64,000 bases of DNA from Cycas panzhihuaensis. Lineage: Eukaryota; Cycadophyta. The stretch lies in NCBI GenBank assembly GCA_023213395.1, contig CM041465.1, positions 56,489,741-56,553,740 of the forward strand, given 5' to 3'. Numbering within the stretch: the stretch's first letter is position 1; each line of letters opens with the position of its first letter. Below, piece after piece: positions 1 through 10,581 of this stretch. The translations under genes were made by a program, and so were the position numbers. Under the pieces are notes generated by a model, which did no database searches, was not told the origin of the DNA, and worked only from the letters and a program-made list of their open reading frames with translations.

Positions 1-2
1 AT

Positions 3-2220
3 TACTGTATCCAACATGGGATTAGGCGACAACATACCAACCCCTACACCCCACGACAAAATGGTGTAGCTGAAAGGAAAAACAGAACTATCGTAGAAAT
101 GGCACGTTGTATGCTTAAAGATAAAAACTTAGGAAATGAATTTTTGGCTGAAGCAGTCCATACCGCAGTCTATTTACTTAATCGATGTTCCACAAAAGCA
201 GTTAGAGGGAAGACACCCGAAGAAGCATGGACAGGTTATAAACCTAGTATCCGTCACCTTAAGGTATTTGGATGTTTAGCCTATGCCCACATCCCTGACC
301 AAAGAAGAACCAAATTAGATGATCATAGTTTAAAATGTATCTTTATTGGATATAGTGAATAATCAAAATCTTACAAAGTTTATGATCCCAAATCCCGAAA
401 AGTTATTCTGAGTAGGGATGTCAAATTTCAAGAAGACACCTACTATCAAAATAATCACGAACAACAAAAGGACATTACCATTAAGTTTAATGCATCAAAT
501 ACATCCAAATATGTGCCACCTATGTGGAGAAACTCTCCGAAACTACTAGGAAACAACATCCCTCAACCACCATCACAACCACTACCTAAATGGGTTCACC
601 GCAATCATGACTTAGGAAATATATTAGATAACAATCGAAGATCTACACGTTCACACAAAGTTAACTTTGCTCTAATGAGTAAGTTACTTGAAAGTCATGA
701 GCTTCAAACATTTGGTGAGGCTAATCAACATGAGTGCTGGCAAAAAGCCATGCAAGAGGAATATAAATCTATAGTTAAAAATGATACTTGGGAACTTGTA
801 GACTTACCACCAAGAAAGAAAGCCATTGGAACCAAATGGGTTTATAAGACTAAGTTCCACTCTGATGGATCAATTGATAAATATAAAGCTCGTTTAGTTG
901 CCAAAGGATATGCCCAAAAAGAAGGCATAGACTATAACGAAACATTTGCCCCAGTTGCTAGAATGGAATCAGTTCGCATGATAATAAGTTTAGCCGCTCA
1001 AATGGGTTGGCCTGTTTATCAAATGGACGTAAAAAGTGCTTTTTTAAATGGTTATATCCAAGAAGATATCTATGTCTCTCAACCCCTCAGTTTTGAAGTC
1101 AGGGGGGAAGAAAACAAGGTGTATAAGTTAAAGAAAGCATTATATGGTCTAAAACAAGCACCTAGGGCTTGGTATTCCCGTATAGACACATATCTTAAAG
1201 ATCAAGGGTTTGAAAGATCTCAAGCAGATCCAAACCTATACACTAAAATTAAAGGAGATTCGATATTGATCGTAGGACTTTACGTAGACGATTTAATTTA
1301 TACCGGAAATGACTCCCAACTTTTAAATCAATTTAAAGAAGCTATGTGTAAGGAATTTGAAATGACAGACTTAAGTCTTATGCACTACTTCCTAGGATTG
1401 GAAGTGTGGCAAGATAAACAAGGAATATTTATATCTCAACATAAATATATACTAGACCTTCTACAAAGATTTAATATGACAAACCCAGAAACCATTATCA
1501 ATACCAGCAGAAATTGGAATTAAACTCTCTAAGACAGATGCCTCAACTTCAGTTGATCCCACTCACTATAGACAACTTATTGGTAGCCTACTTTATTTAA
1601 CTTCTACACGACCTGATATAACATATTCCGTAAGTGTTGTATCTAGTTTAATGCAGGATCCAAAGACAGCCCATTGGCAAGTCGCTAAAAGAATCCTCGA
1701 TACCTTAAAGGGACTTCGACTTTGGACTATACTACAAACCTACATCCGAGTTTCAGCTTAACGTGTTACACAGATTGAATTGGTGATATTGATGATAGAA
1801 AATCTACTTGCTATGCATTTAGTATGGGATCGAGCAGTAGCTTGGAGTACAAAGAAACAAAATACCGCTTCCTTATCCACACCAAGGTAATATAAAGCCG
1901 CAGCAGTTAGAGCCCGTGAATCAATCTGTTAAGAAGACTCTTACAAGATTTTCAAATTAAACAATGAAGGCCCCACTAAAATTTGGTGTGACAATCGAGC
2001 GCTATTCAAATGACCAAAAATCCAAGATTCCACGGCAGTAACAAAGCACATTGAAACTCAATACCACTTTATTCGGAACTTGTACAAGCGAGCAGATAGA
2101 GTTGACTTATCAGAGCAATCAAGATCAAACAATGGATATTTTTACAAAGGCCTTGGGAAAAATCAAGTTTGAAAAGTTCAGAGATGATTTAGGAGTCATA
2201 CACATTGGGCTTATGGGGGA
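3..2220 (+). pseudogene. pol: Copia integrase / reverse transcriptase / RNase H, broken
   Basis: Encodes the replication enzymes of C1. Frame 3 opens with the end of the integrase core (TPRQNGVAERKNRT, the copia hallmark around the catalytic Glu). It runs through a TAA at 360-362 and on to about 1505. The RT holds an intact YVDD catalytic box at 1281-1292, the motif [11 protein letters not shown] and the motif [13 protein letters not shown] one-base slip near 1505 moves the reading into another frame, where RT thumb and RNase H entry continue (SLLYLTSTRPDITYS). RNase H from about 1690 is scattered over frames with several stops. WSTKKQNTASLS, KHIETQYHFI and DIFTKALGK can still be read. The enzyme cannot be made, although the RT core looks undamaged. 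Confidence 0.88.
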
Positions 2221-2223
2221 GAA
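2214..2223 (+). other. Polypurine tract of C1
   Basis: The purine run TGGGGGAGAA lies directly before the LTR start TGTTGGGAA. It is the expected plus-strand primer site and fixes the LTR edge. Confidence 0.8.
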
Positions 2224-2564
2224 TGTTGGGAATAATCCCAATGTTTGTGCACTAGAGTGCTTAGGGCCCCTCAAATCCACCTTTGAGGGCCCCTAGGGCA
2301 CCTTGAACTGCTCAACCGCCTGGGACCGACCACTCACGTGAGGTAATGACACTGTTATTTATTTTTTATATTTTTCAAACTAACCTTAATTGTTGTGCAG
2401 CTAGGGTGATGGCGTCCGACGCCTCCCCGAATTCTCTATATAAGGGTTGGGAATACCTCCCTGGTGTTTATGAACACTGCCACTCTTTTAGAAATCGCCG
2501 TTGTACTCAAGATGAAAGTGTCGTGATGTCCTGCTCTGCTCCTCCGGCTCCATCAATCCCAGTG
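2224..2564 (+). repeat. 3' LTR of C1 (right edge approximate)
   Basis: Starts TGTTGGGAATAATCCCA directly after the polypurine tract. A TATA box (TCTATATAAGGG) lies near 2435-2446, with a probable transcribed R/U5 after it. The right edge is placed at the degenerate inverted terminus ATCCCAGTG near 2564, just before C2 coding sequence begins. A truncated LTR is equally possible. The roughly 340-bp length is ordinary for copia. Confidence 0.6.
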
Positions 2565-2572
2565 TTTTACCT

Positions 2573-5560
2573 ATAGAAGGTATCGGAACCATTTCACTTG
2601 TAGGTGGAAATTTTGATGGTGTTTATTATGTACCTCAAATGAAGCTTAATCTTCTCTCAGCTTGGGAAATCTACAAGCAAGGTATGAAAATAGAGCTCTA
2701 CAATGATAAATGCTTAGTTAGAGATCCAAAGAAACACTTCTCCATTGTTGCTACTGGGAAAGTACATTATAACTTTTGGGTGTTTTAGTCTTTTAAAAAC
2801 CAGCAGGATTCTTATATTTTCATTGCCAGTGCTGATGATATGAGTAAGTTGTGGCATGAAAGATTGGGTCATCTATACTATGGTAGCATCAATTTAATAA
2901 ATTGATTGAAGATGGTAATTAGTTTGTCTCATATTCAATGTTTAAAGGGTGCTTGTGAAGGATGTATGTATGGAAAACATCATCGTTATCCTTTTGCTAG
3001 AGATAATGTATGGAGGGCAAAAGAGAAACTTGAACTTATTCATACTGATTTGATGGGTCCATTGTCAAATACTTCTATTTCTAGAGCTCTCTATGTACTT
3101 ATGTTTATAGATGATTTCAGCAAAAAAACCTGGGTTTTCTTTTTGAAGAATAAGTCTGATGTATTTGATAAATTTTATGAATGGAAAACTTTTGTTGAAA
3201 ATGAATGTGGTATGAAGATCAAGAAATTAAGAAGTGATAATGGAAAGGAGTATGATAACAATGCCTTTTATTAGCTCTGTCTTGCCAATGGTATTAAGCG
3301 AGAATTTACTGTTCCATATACCCCACAGTAAAATAGTATAATAGAAAGGAAAAATCATACCATAATAGAAATGGCAAGGTGCATGGTGCATGGTAAGAGT
3401 TTGCCTCCCAAATTTTGGGCAAAAGTTGTGGCGATAGCAGTTCATATTTTGAATAGAGTACCTACTTCTGCTATTCATGGCATTACCCCCGAAGAATGTT
3501 AGACTAGTCAGAAACCTTCCATTAATTATTTTAAGGTATTTGGGTGCATTGCCTATGCACACATCCCAAACAAAAATCGAAAGAAATTGGATCCCAAGAG
3601 TTTAAAGTGTATTTTTGTGGGGTACTCATCTAAGTGTAAGGCTTATAGACTTTGGGATCCACGAGGGGGGAAAATCTTGATTAGTTGGGATGTTAAGTTT
3701 GACGAGTCTTTGACGTATTGTGTTAATAGATCATCTGAAGATGTATTTTATCCTCCACTTCTACCTTTTTTGAGTCGTGATTCTACAGATTTATAGGTAC
3801 ACGAGTTTGTCCTGCAGAATGTTTCTGAAGCAGGACTAAGTGGAAGTTATATTGAGAACCCATCACAAATTAAAACATGATCTACACCTCATGTTCCATT
3901 GTGGGCAAAAAGAACCATTGAAGACTCAGGAGTGACAGTTGAAAATCTAGAAGATGGTCAAAGGACAAGGAGTCAACGTGCAAGTTAAGCCTTAGTAATG
4001 AACACCAGTGACTTTATCTCATTTAACGAAGCAAAGGAAGATCCACGATGGAAAGTTGCAATGGAGGAAGAATTTGGTTCTCTTATAAAGAACCATATAT
4101 GGGATTTAGTTCAACTTCCTCTCTCAAAGAACCTGGTTGGCTGCAAGTGGGTCTACAAGGTAAAGTATCACTCCAATGGTGAAGTAGACAAGTATAAAGC
4201 TAGACTTATAGCTCAAGGTTTAAAAACAAAAGAAGGGATCAATTATGAAGAGACTTTTACACCGGTCTCTAAGATTTCAACAGTTCGCTTGATCCTTGAT
4301 ATAGCAGCTATTTTTGGTTGGGTGTTACATTAAATGGATGTAAAGTCCACTTTTCTTCACAGAGATTTGAAGGAGGAGATTTACATGGCCCAACCTCAAG
4401 GTTTCATGAAGAAAGGATAGGATCATTTAGTGTGTCGATTGAAGAAATCTCTTTATGGCCTAAAACAAGCACCATGTGCTTGGTACGAGAAGATTGATGC
4501 TAGATTAAAAGTTGATGGTTTTGTGACAATAGATTTTGAACCAAGTCTTTATATTAGAAAGAAAGGACCTTCAATTATTCTTGTTGTTTTGTATGTGGAT
4601 GACCTTATTATTACAGGAAATTATAGCAGGAAAATTGTAGATACAAAGACCTTTTTGGGTCATAACTTCGATATGACAGATCTTGGTCCTCTCTATCATT
4701 TTTTGGGTATTGAGATTAGGCAGATGAAAGATCACATCATGATGTTGCAGACAAGGTATGCTCAATCCCTACTTGAGAAATTCAGATTAAAGGATTGCAA
4801 ACTAGCTAAAACACCATGTATGAAAGGCACACATCTTCATAAGAACATGGATAAACCAGCTATAGATGGGACATTGTATCGGTAATTAGTAGGAAGTTTG
4901 ATTTATCTTACTCATACTAGACCTAATATTGCCTATGCTATTGGATTAGTGTCTCGATTTATGCAAAATCCCCAAGAGCCACATTTGAATGTAACTAAGA
5001 GAATTTTGAAGTATATTAAGGGTACACTTAATCTTGGCCTTAAATACCTTCATGGTGGGAAAGCAAAATTGTATGGGTATATAGATACTGATTGGGGCAG
5101 AGATGCTGAAGACCAAAAATTAACTATAGGATATTTTTTTGGCATAGGAAATGGATTTGTCTCTTGGCAATCTAAAAAGCAATCTACCATGGCCTTGTCA
5201 TCTACAGAAGCAGAGTACTAAAGTTTAAGTGTTAGTGCAAGGGAAGCTGTATGGTTACAGGGACTTTTGGAGACACTTGGTGTATCATCTAGCAATCTAG
5301 TTATTCATTGTGATAATCAAAGTGCTATTCGACTTTCAAAGAATCCAGAGTTTCATGCACATATAAAGCACATAGAAATTTAGCACCACTACATCCATGA
5401 GTTAATCAGATTGGGGAAGATGTAGGTTGAATATTGTCCAAGTGAGGAGCAACTTGCTGACATATTCACCAAGGCTCTTACTAAAGATCAGTTTTTGAAG
5501 ATTCGTGCACATTTGGGACTTAGTCTTGAAGGAGAATCAATTTTTCAAGACAAAGGTTAG
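2573..5560 (+). pseudogene. pol: Copia pre-integrase / integrase / RT / RNase H in one frame with 14 stops
   Basis: Encodes the replication proteins of C2. Everything from 2573 to the natural stop at 5558-5560 reads in frame 2 with no frameshift, but with stops at 2786, 2903, 3272, 3329, 3500, 3794, 3878, 3986, 4331, 4418, 4883, 5219, 5381 and 5423. Domains: pre-integrase with WHERLGHL (about 2850) and CEGCMYGKHHR; integrase with HTDLMGP, SDNGKEY and ERKNHT; RT with [20 protein letters not shown] and an intact YVDD at 4592-4603; RNase H with DTDWGRDAED, STEAEY, HCDNQSA and DIFTKALTK. At nearly every stop the family consensus has Gln, Arg or Trp, one C-to-T or G-to-A change away. The gene is dead by transitions only. 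Confidence 0.92.
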
Positions 5561-5594
5561 ACACTTCATTATATTGAAGATCAATATTTACATT

Positions 5595-5603
5595 AAGGGG
5601 GGA
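5595..5603 (+). other. Polypurine tract of C2
   Basis: AAGGGGGGA directly abuts the LTR start TGTTAAAAA. Confidence 0.8.
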
Positions 5604-5850
5604 TGTTAAAAACACTACCTGACTAATGTAAATATTAAGCACATATCTTTATTTATTATTTCTTGGGCTGACGGATGTTTATTTTGGAGTCTTACGAATC
5701 TATATATATCCAAAGATCTTCTTGTACTCTCATGTTTTTGGATCAATGTAATCGATTATTCTAAGGTGGGTTTTCCCATTGGATATCATGTATATTCATT
5801 CTAAGATTGGTGTGTGCATTTGATCTGGTTCTGCTCCCATTTTTTTAACA
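5604..5850 (+). repeat. 3' LTR of C2 (247 bp)
   Basis: Bounded by TGTTAAAAA on the left and TTTTTTAACA on the right, a matching inverted terminus of the TG...CA type. An AT-rich TATA-like stretch (CTATATATATCC) lies near 5700. The 247-bp length is short but normal for copia LTRs. Confidence 0.85.
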
Positions 5851-6511
5851 CATATCTAAAAAATGTAAAAAAAAGAAAAAGATCAAAACCTAAAAATATT
5901 AAAATATAATCATAAAAGTCACTCTGAGTCCTCGTAGTATTGATCACTCGAGACTTCAAGATGGATGTTAAAGAGGATAAACTATGGTGGCTAACCCTCT
6001 AAAAATTAACCACTAATAAGGTAAAATTATGGTGGGTAACACACTCTAAAAATCAACCACAAATAAGGTAAAACCATGGTGGGTAACATCCTCCAAAAAT
6101 CAACCACTAATGAGGTGAAACTATGATGGGTACTCCTTTAAAAAATCAACCACCAATGAGGTGGAACTATGGTGGGTACTACCCTCACCCTCCAAAAATT
6201 AGCCACTGATGAGATTAAACTATTGTGGGTAGTAACTTTAGAAACTAACCATTAATGATATAAAACTACAATGTGTATACTATAATATGTACATACTTCT
6301 TTAGTTTGTATTTGATAACTTAAACCTTCAAAAAGTCCAAAATGCATAAAAAGTTAAAAATATCAAAAACCATAAAATTTAGTTCTTTTAAATTAGGTTA
6401 GTCCTTTAAAGTCCCTTTTACTATGATAAAAATATTCTCATAGTCTCACCAATATCTATCAATAGTAGTCCAACCTTACCATATTTATACTAATATAGAA
6501 AATAATGTAGG
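5851..6511. other. Inter-element spacer with no gene seen
   Basis: Sequence between the C2 LTR and the C3a LTR. Apart from the tandem array listed separately it is AT-rich and shows no coding potential on either strand. The last five bases, GTAGG, form one copy of the C3a target duplication. Confidence 0.6.
5970..6280. repeat. Six-unit degenerate tandem repeat, about 45-54 bp per unit
   Basis: Six consecutive units share the core AACTATGGTGGGTA, then CTCCAAAAATCAACCACTAAT, then GAGGT. Unit length varies from about 44 to 54 bp because of small indels. The string CCACTAATGAGGTnAAACTATG also occurs once near 44876 and once, with one change, near 60629, just downstream of the Tat aRNH genes. The array may therefore be an expansion of a retroelement 3' segment. 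Confidence 0.75.
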
Positions 6512-6808
6512 TGAAATAGGTTAATGTCACAAGGTCATTATATTATTTTATTATTCCTAAAAAGGTCTTAAGTGAACTATAAATTAGATCACTTAAGTGA
6601 AATGCATTTTTATATGCATTATATATAATTTCATTTCACCTAACTCTAATGCTCCCTCTCTCAATATAAAAGTAAAAGCTCAATGAAGGAGGCTCATTCT
6701 CACCTCCCTATTTTGTGAGAGCTACTCTTTTTCTCTCAAGTTTTTATTGCTCCCATTCTTACCTTTGTATATAATGTGTGGATATAAAGGCTAGATCCCC
6801 TCTTTTTA
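6512..6808 (+). repeat. 5' LTR of C3a (297 bp)
   Basis: Begins TGAAATAGGTTAATGTCAC and ends CTCTTTTTA, a decayed form of the family terminus CTCTTTTCA. Contains the near-palindrome CTTAAGTGAACT...GATCACTTAAG and a TATA-like CTCAATATAAAAG near 6660. It matches the 3' LTR at 14389 and both C3b LTRs along its whole length. Confidence 0.9.
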
Positions 6809-6810
6809 AT

Positions 6811-6822
6811 TGTTATTAGAGT
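6811..6822 (+). other. Decayed primer binding site of C3a (initiator tRNA-Met type)
   Basis: TGTTATTAGAGT follows the LTR after two bases. The related C3b has TGGTATTAGAGC here. The plant tRNA-iMet primer consensus is TGGTATCAGAGC, so both copies have changed C to T at position 7 and this copy carries two further changes. Confidence 0.75.
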
Positions 6823-8890
6823 TAGCTTCCTTTATATTCCTCACTTGCATTTGCAATGGAGCCATCACTTCCTTCTCCCCTATAATACATATGGTAAAGG
6901 AGATTGTAAAAGTATATTTGAAAATATTTTTAAGTTTTTATTATAGCATACTTAGTATTATTTGGTTTTCCTTTTTCTTTTGTAGGTTTGGAAGTACAAT
7001 ATATGGAGTTATAAGGCTTACAGATTCAAATCCTTTGGTAGCCATTTATGCATATCTCATTCTTCTTTCCTTTCCCCTCTTTACTATCCATTTAATAAGG
7101 GGAAATGCTGTTGAAATTTTTCCAATATTTAGATGAATATTTGTAAGGAGAGGTTCTACCAATTTCTTCTAAGAATTTGAAGTCATTTATAATATTCATC
7201 ATTTTATGCTCACACCTTACCTATATTGAGATCCTGGTGATAAAAAAATAATAAAGATTTCATATGGTATCATGTGTTGATGAGATATTTACAAGATATA
7301 TTTTCTATAGAAATAAAATCTACTTACTAAAATTCATAGGTCTGCCAAAAATTTTACAGAGCTCTAATTGACCTAATTCTAATTACTAAAAATGTGACTT
7401 GAGTCTAGTTTTCAGTGCAAAAGCTAACACCCAATTTCATTGTTGTATGAGAAAGTTATTGTTATTTTAGTAATTAGTAGTTATTTTTAGTAAGGATTTT
7501 ATAAAATTATATTATGTCTACTTTGTAGGGCTTCTAAAAATTTTGCAAAACTCATTTTGACCTAATTCCACTTCTTAAGATGTGGCTCTGACTCTAGTTT
7601 ATAGCACAAAAACTAGAATTCAATTTCATTATTGTGGAATAAAGTTATTGATATTTTAATGAAGACTACTTTTTGGTTTTAATGGAAAAAAAAAAGTGAA
7701 GAAAAATTCTTCTTTTTTCTAAGGCTTCAAATCCTATTGTAAAAGTGAGTTGAAAACACCTAAATCAGAGTAATATTTAGTAACCTCATCTCACTTCTCA
7801 ATATTTCATTTTATCACTCTAAGAAAGCACTATTAGTAAGTACTCCAAAAGCACTCCATTTTCAGTTATATATACGTTTGATGCAAATTCAATGATCTTT
7901 TCACTCTCCCTAAAAAGAATGCATTACGTATGTTATTTTTTACCATCTTATACCCATTCACATACTCTCCAAGATTGAGATACCTTGGTTGATAGAATAC
8001 CATGTCATAAAGGAGGTGTGGGTTTTAAGTTGGGATTGGACTTAACCGTAATATTAGTGAGGCTTAGTTAACCATACTATCATACCTCAATCAGGCATCA
8101 TCCTGATAACCAACCGAAAAAACTAAAACTTTAATACAAAATTAAAATATATATGGTCTAATATCTATCATAGTTATGGATATGTATGTATGACTCTTTA
8201 GAAGAGGTAAATAGTTTCTCATTAGTGAATGGTGTAAGGATTAGGAGTACCTAAACTTTATTGTAACTTAGATTTCATTACTAAGCATAATTACAGGTAT
8301 CGCGGGTGAAGGCCAACTTAATTCTACTAGAAGCTTAGGCATCTCTTTAACAATTTCAACTAAATATTAGACATAAGTTAGAGGTTATTGGGTTGATTAT
8401 GTATCCTATATTTAAGTTTTAAAGTTGTGTGTACCCAATGACGTCAACTTTAACATTGGTCTATAATCTTATATATTGATCACTGACATATTTGTGAATA
8501 GTAATCCATAGTACAATCATAATCCTTTATTCTTGCTATGTCAAGATAATTTTGCCACAAGTTTTAGTGGCCAATTTTGATCATAGTGCTTATCATATTC
8601 TTATTGCATTAGGTTAATATTTACCACAAGTGTTGGTGCCCAATTTTCATCATAATACTTCTCATATTCCTGCTACGTCAAGTTAATATTTGTCATAAAT
8701 ATTGGTGACTTTTCTTTAAGTTGCTCCCTTCATCTTTGAGCAACCATTCTCACTTCTTTATTATTTCTTCTGCTACACTACTTCATTACATCTCCTATTT
8801 ATAAATAGTAATTAGTCATTTATTTCCATCACTTTCATAGTGTCTTATTCATTTCTTCCTTTCTTAAAAGACATTATATCTTCATAATTC
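6823..8890 (+). other. Long untranslated leader of C3a
   Basis: About 2 kb between PBS and gag with no long reading frame of recognisable type. Collinear with 24565-26600 of C3b, so it belongs to the family and is not an insertion. It holds a duplicated segment of about 190 bp (7336-7710) and a 69-bp minisatellite (8527-8708). A T-rich tract ending in TTTTGTAG near 6985 could be a splice acceptor, but this is conjecture. Confidence 0.6.
8527..8708 (+). repeat. 69-bp minisatellite in the C3a leader
   Basis: About 2.6 units. ATAGTGCTTATCATATTC at 8583 recurs as ATAATACTTCTCATATTC at 8652, exactly 69 bases later, followed each time by a GTTAATATTT core and a CACAAG(T)GTTGGTG end. The same 69-bp period occurs in C3b at 26281, 26350 and 26419. 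Confidence 0.75.
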
Positions 8891-10053
8891 AAGTAAAATG
8901 TGAAGTACATTCTTAAAGGGAAAGAAAATTAGGATATGTGATTCACTGGTGTTAGAAATTCTATAAAGTATAAAGGTATTTAGAGAGATCACTTATAGCT
9001 TACACTAATAGTTGTTGCCACTGCTACCACACATGTCTCTAGAGGAACTCCTCCCACTAATGTTGTAGACAAATGCTAATGGGAACTTGATGATGATAAA
9101 ATCCATATAGGGATACTTCTTGTCACTGATTATTCCTTACATAACCTCATTAATGAAGTCATACATGATATAGCATGGAAAGTTCTTGAAGTTCTCAAAA
9201 AGAACTTTGATACTAAATTAGACTTAGAATTTATTCACTTAATACTAAAGATAAATAAATTAAAAATGTAGAAATGATACACAAGTAAGATAATCAATCT
9301 CTTTTATCTTATTAAGTAACCCATTGATAAAGACTTCAAGACTAAATACATTACATAGTCTTTTTTGATTTAGTTATGTCTCCATATCCCATATTATAAA
9401 AATCTACTAGGAAGTCTTCAATCTAGTGACACCTTAAAGACCCTAAACTTTGAGGACCTTACTGATAATTTCATTAAATTTGATATGACTTTTAATACCA
9501 ACTTCACCACTACATCAAATCCTATTTATGCCATTTTTGAAGTGGAATAAGATCTTTTTCATACCAAAAATTAAGGTCAATCCTCTCGTAAAAATTGTAA
9601 TTCCTATAGAAGAGGCAGAAGTAGACAATAAGGACAATATCCTCATGGTCAACATGTTCCCTAATAGTAACAAAATTAATCTCAATGCTAAGGCCAAAAT
9701 AATCAACTTAGACCTAGATCTAGCAATCAGAGATAAGCCATCCATCCCAATACTTCTTATGGGACTAAAAATCAAATAATTATATATCACAGATGTCAAA
9801 GAAAAGGCCACTATATCAAAAATTATAGAATTTCTACCAACAAACTACTAAGCTATCAACAGCGCCATGGTGCACATAATATTGATTATACTTCTTTCAA
9901 AGATGCTTTTGGTGGAATGCAATTTTCTCATGCATACCTTTAAAGAATTGGGGTCATTTCATCAAATGTTATTAGCAGGCCTACTAAGTAAATTGAGGCC
10001 TATTATGGTTATGTGTATTCACTTTTGCCTTTACTACTTAGAGTTTCCAATAG
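8890..10053 (+). pseudogene. gag: Copia gag (capsid and zinc knuckle), broken
   Basis: Structural protein that packages the element RNA. Recognisable from the copia gag pattern near 9075-9240 (LLVTDYSLHNLINEVIHD, then AWKVLEVLKKNFDTKLDLEF) and a Gly/Arg-rich segment near 9590. Near 9790-9830 there is a decayed zinc knuckle in which CQRKGHYIKNY keeps the Cys, Gly-His core but has lost one Cys. Several stops and frame changes occur between 9260 and 9700. The end of the gene is separated from the protease by insertion R1a. The match to C3b gag (26.6-27.84 kb) supports the assignment better than either copy alone. Confidence 0.75.
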
Positions 10054-10581
10054 TGCTATTAAATAATATGATAACAATGTTTTGGAGACTAAAATTTTGA
10101 CAAGTTAGCAGCATAGTTTTTCCTCCAAACTTTATCAAGGGGATCTAAGGGGGGTAGGAGCCCCCCTTACCTTAGATTCCATGGTCAAGATTTGTGCCTT
10201 ATATGACTCTCTCATATAGCCTAATTTATGGTGTTTTTTCATTATACTAATGGTGTTTGATGCATTGGATATACTGTGAGGAGTTGAGTGGTTGGTTGTT
10301 ATTGCTGTGAGCATTCTACTGTAGATTATTTATATTTCTCTATTCTTTGATAATAAAGATCAATACCTTTCCTGTGTGGATATTTCCCTAGCATATAGAT
10401 AGGGTTTTACCACATTATATCAGGTGTATATATGATGCTTTGGCTTTGTAATTTATTTATTATATTATCTCTGGTTTAAGAACTTACATGTTAAATTTCA
10501 GTTTCGATTCTTATAACTAGTTATGAAATAGTTTAGATCTTGGTGGCAGTTTCTAGTTATTGGGATCTAGTTTACTCAATA
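10054..10581 (+). mobile_element. R1a: 528-bp insertion shared with T1 (solo-LTR-like)
   Basis: C3b is uninterrupted here (its sequence runs straight through near 27822), so this is an insertion. It is homologous over its length to 37909-38539 in the unrelated element T1. Shared blocks include GATAACAATG, ATAAAGATCAATACCTTTCC, GGATATTTCCCTAGCA and TTTTACCA...TTATATCAGGTG. The left edge is TGCTATT and the right edge CTCAATA, decayed from TGTTG...CAACA as seen in R1b. No coding sequence. Most likely a solo LTR or short non-autonomous element. Confidence 0.75.

Larger units (their letters stand above)
1..2564 (+). mobile_element. C1: 3' part of a Ty1/copia retrotransposon
   Basis: The window opens inside this element, so its 5' LTR, gag and protease are not visible. 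Present in order are the integrase core tail, RT, RNase H, a polypurine tract and a 3' LTR, the copia order (integrase before RT). It is joined directly to the 5'-truncated C2 near 2565-2573. I see no target duplication there, so the junction is a deletion or recombination point rather than a clean insertion edge. Confidence 0.85.
2565..5850 (+). mobile_element. C2: 5'-truncated Ty1/copia retrotransposon
   Basis: Begins abruptly in the end of the protease / pre-integrase region, then carries integrase, RT, RNase H, a polypurine tract and a complete 247-bp 3' LTR. The 5' LTR, gag and most of the protease are missing. It is not closely related to C1: the LTRs differ and pol sequences diverge throughout. 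No target duplication can be tested because the 5' edge is gone. Confidence 0.88.

Noticed and set aside
2786-5425. Stops at expected Gln positions in C2, as if TAA/TAG coded for Gln
   Set aside because: Two stops are TGA at Arg positions and one TAG stands at a Trp position. Ordinary CAA/CAG codons are common in the same gene, and other elements here have frameshifts. Deamination explains all of it without a variant code.
6810-7136. 108-codon hydrophobic ORF in the C3a leader, with a similar 74-codon ORF at 24648-24872 in C3b
   Set aside because: The two share wording only because the DNA is homologous. The frames open and close at different places and the composition is simply T-rich. No domain recognised.
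9515-9811. Overlapping long open frames on both strands in C3a gag, and similar at 27295-27585
   Set aside because: Both lie over the repetitive Gly/Arg-rich gag segment. The plus-strand gag reading is supported by family motifs and the others are shadows.
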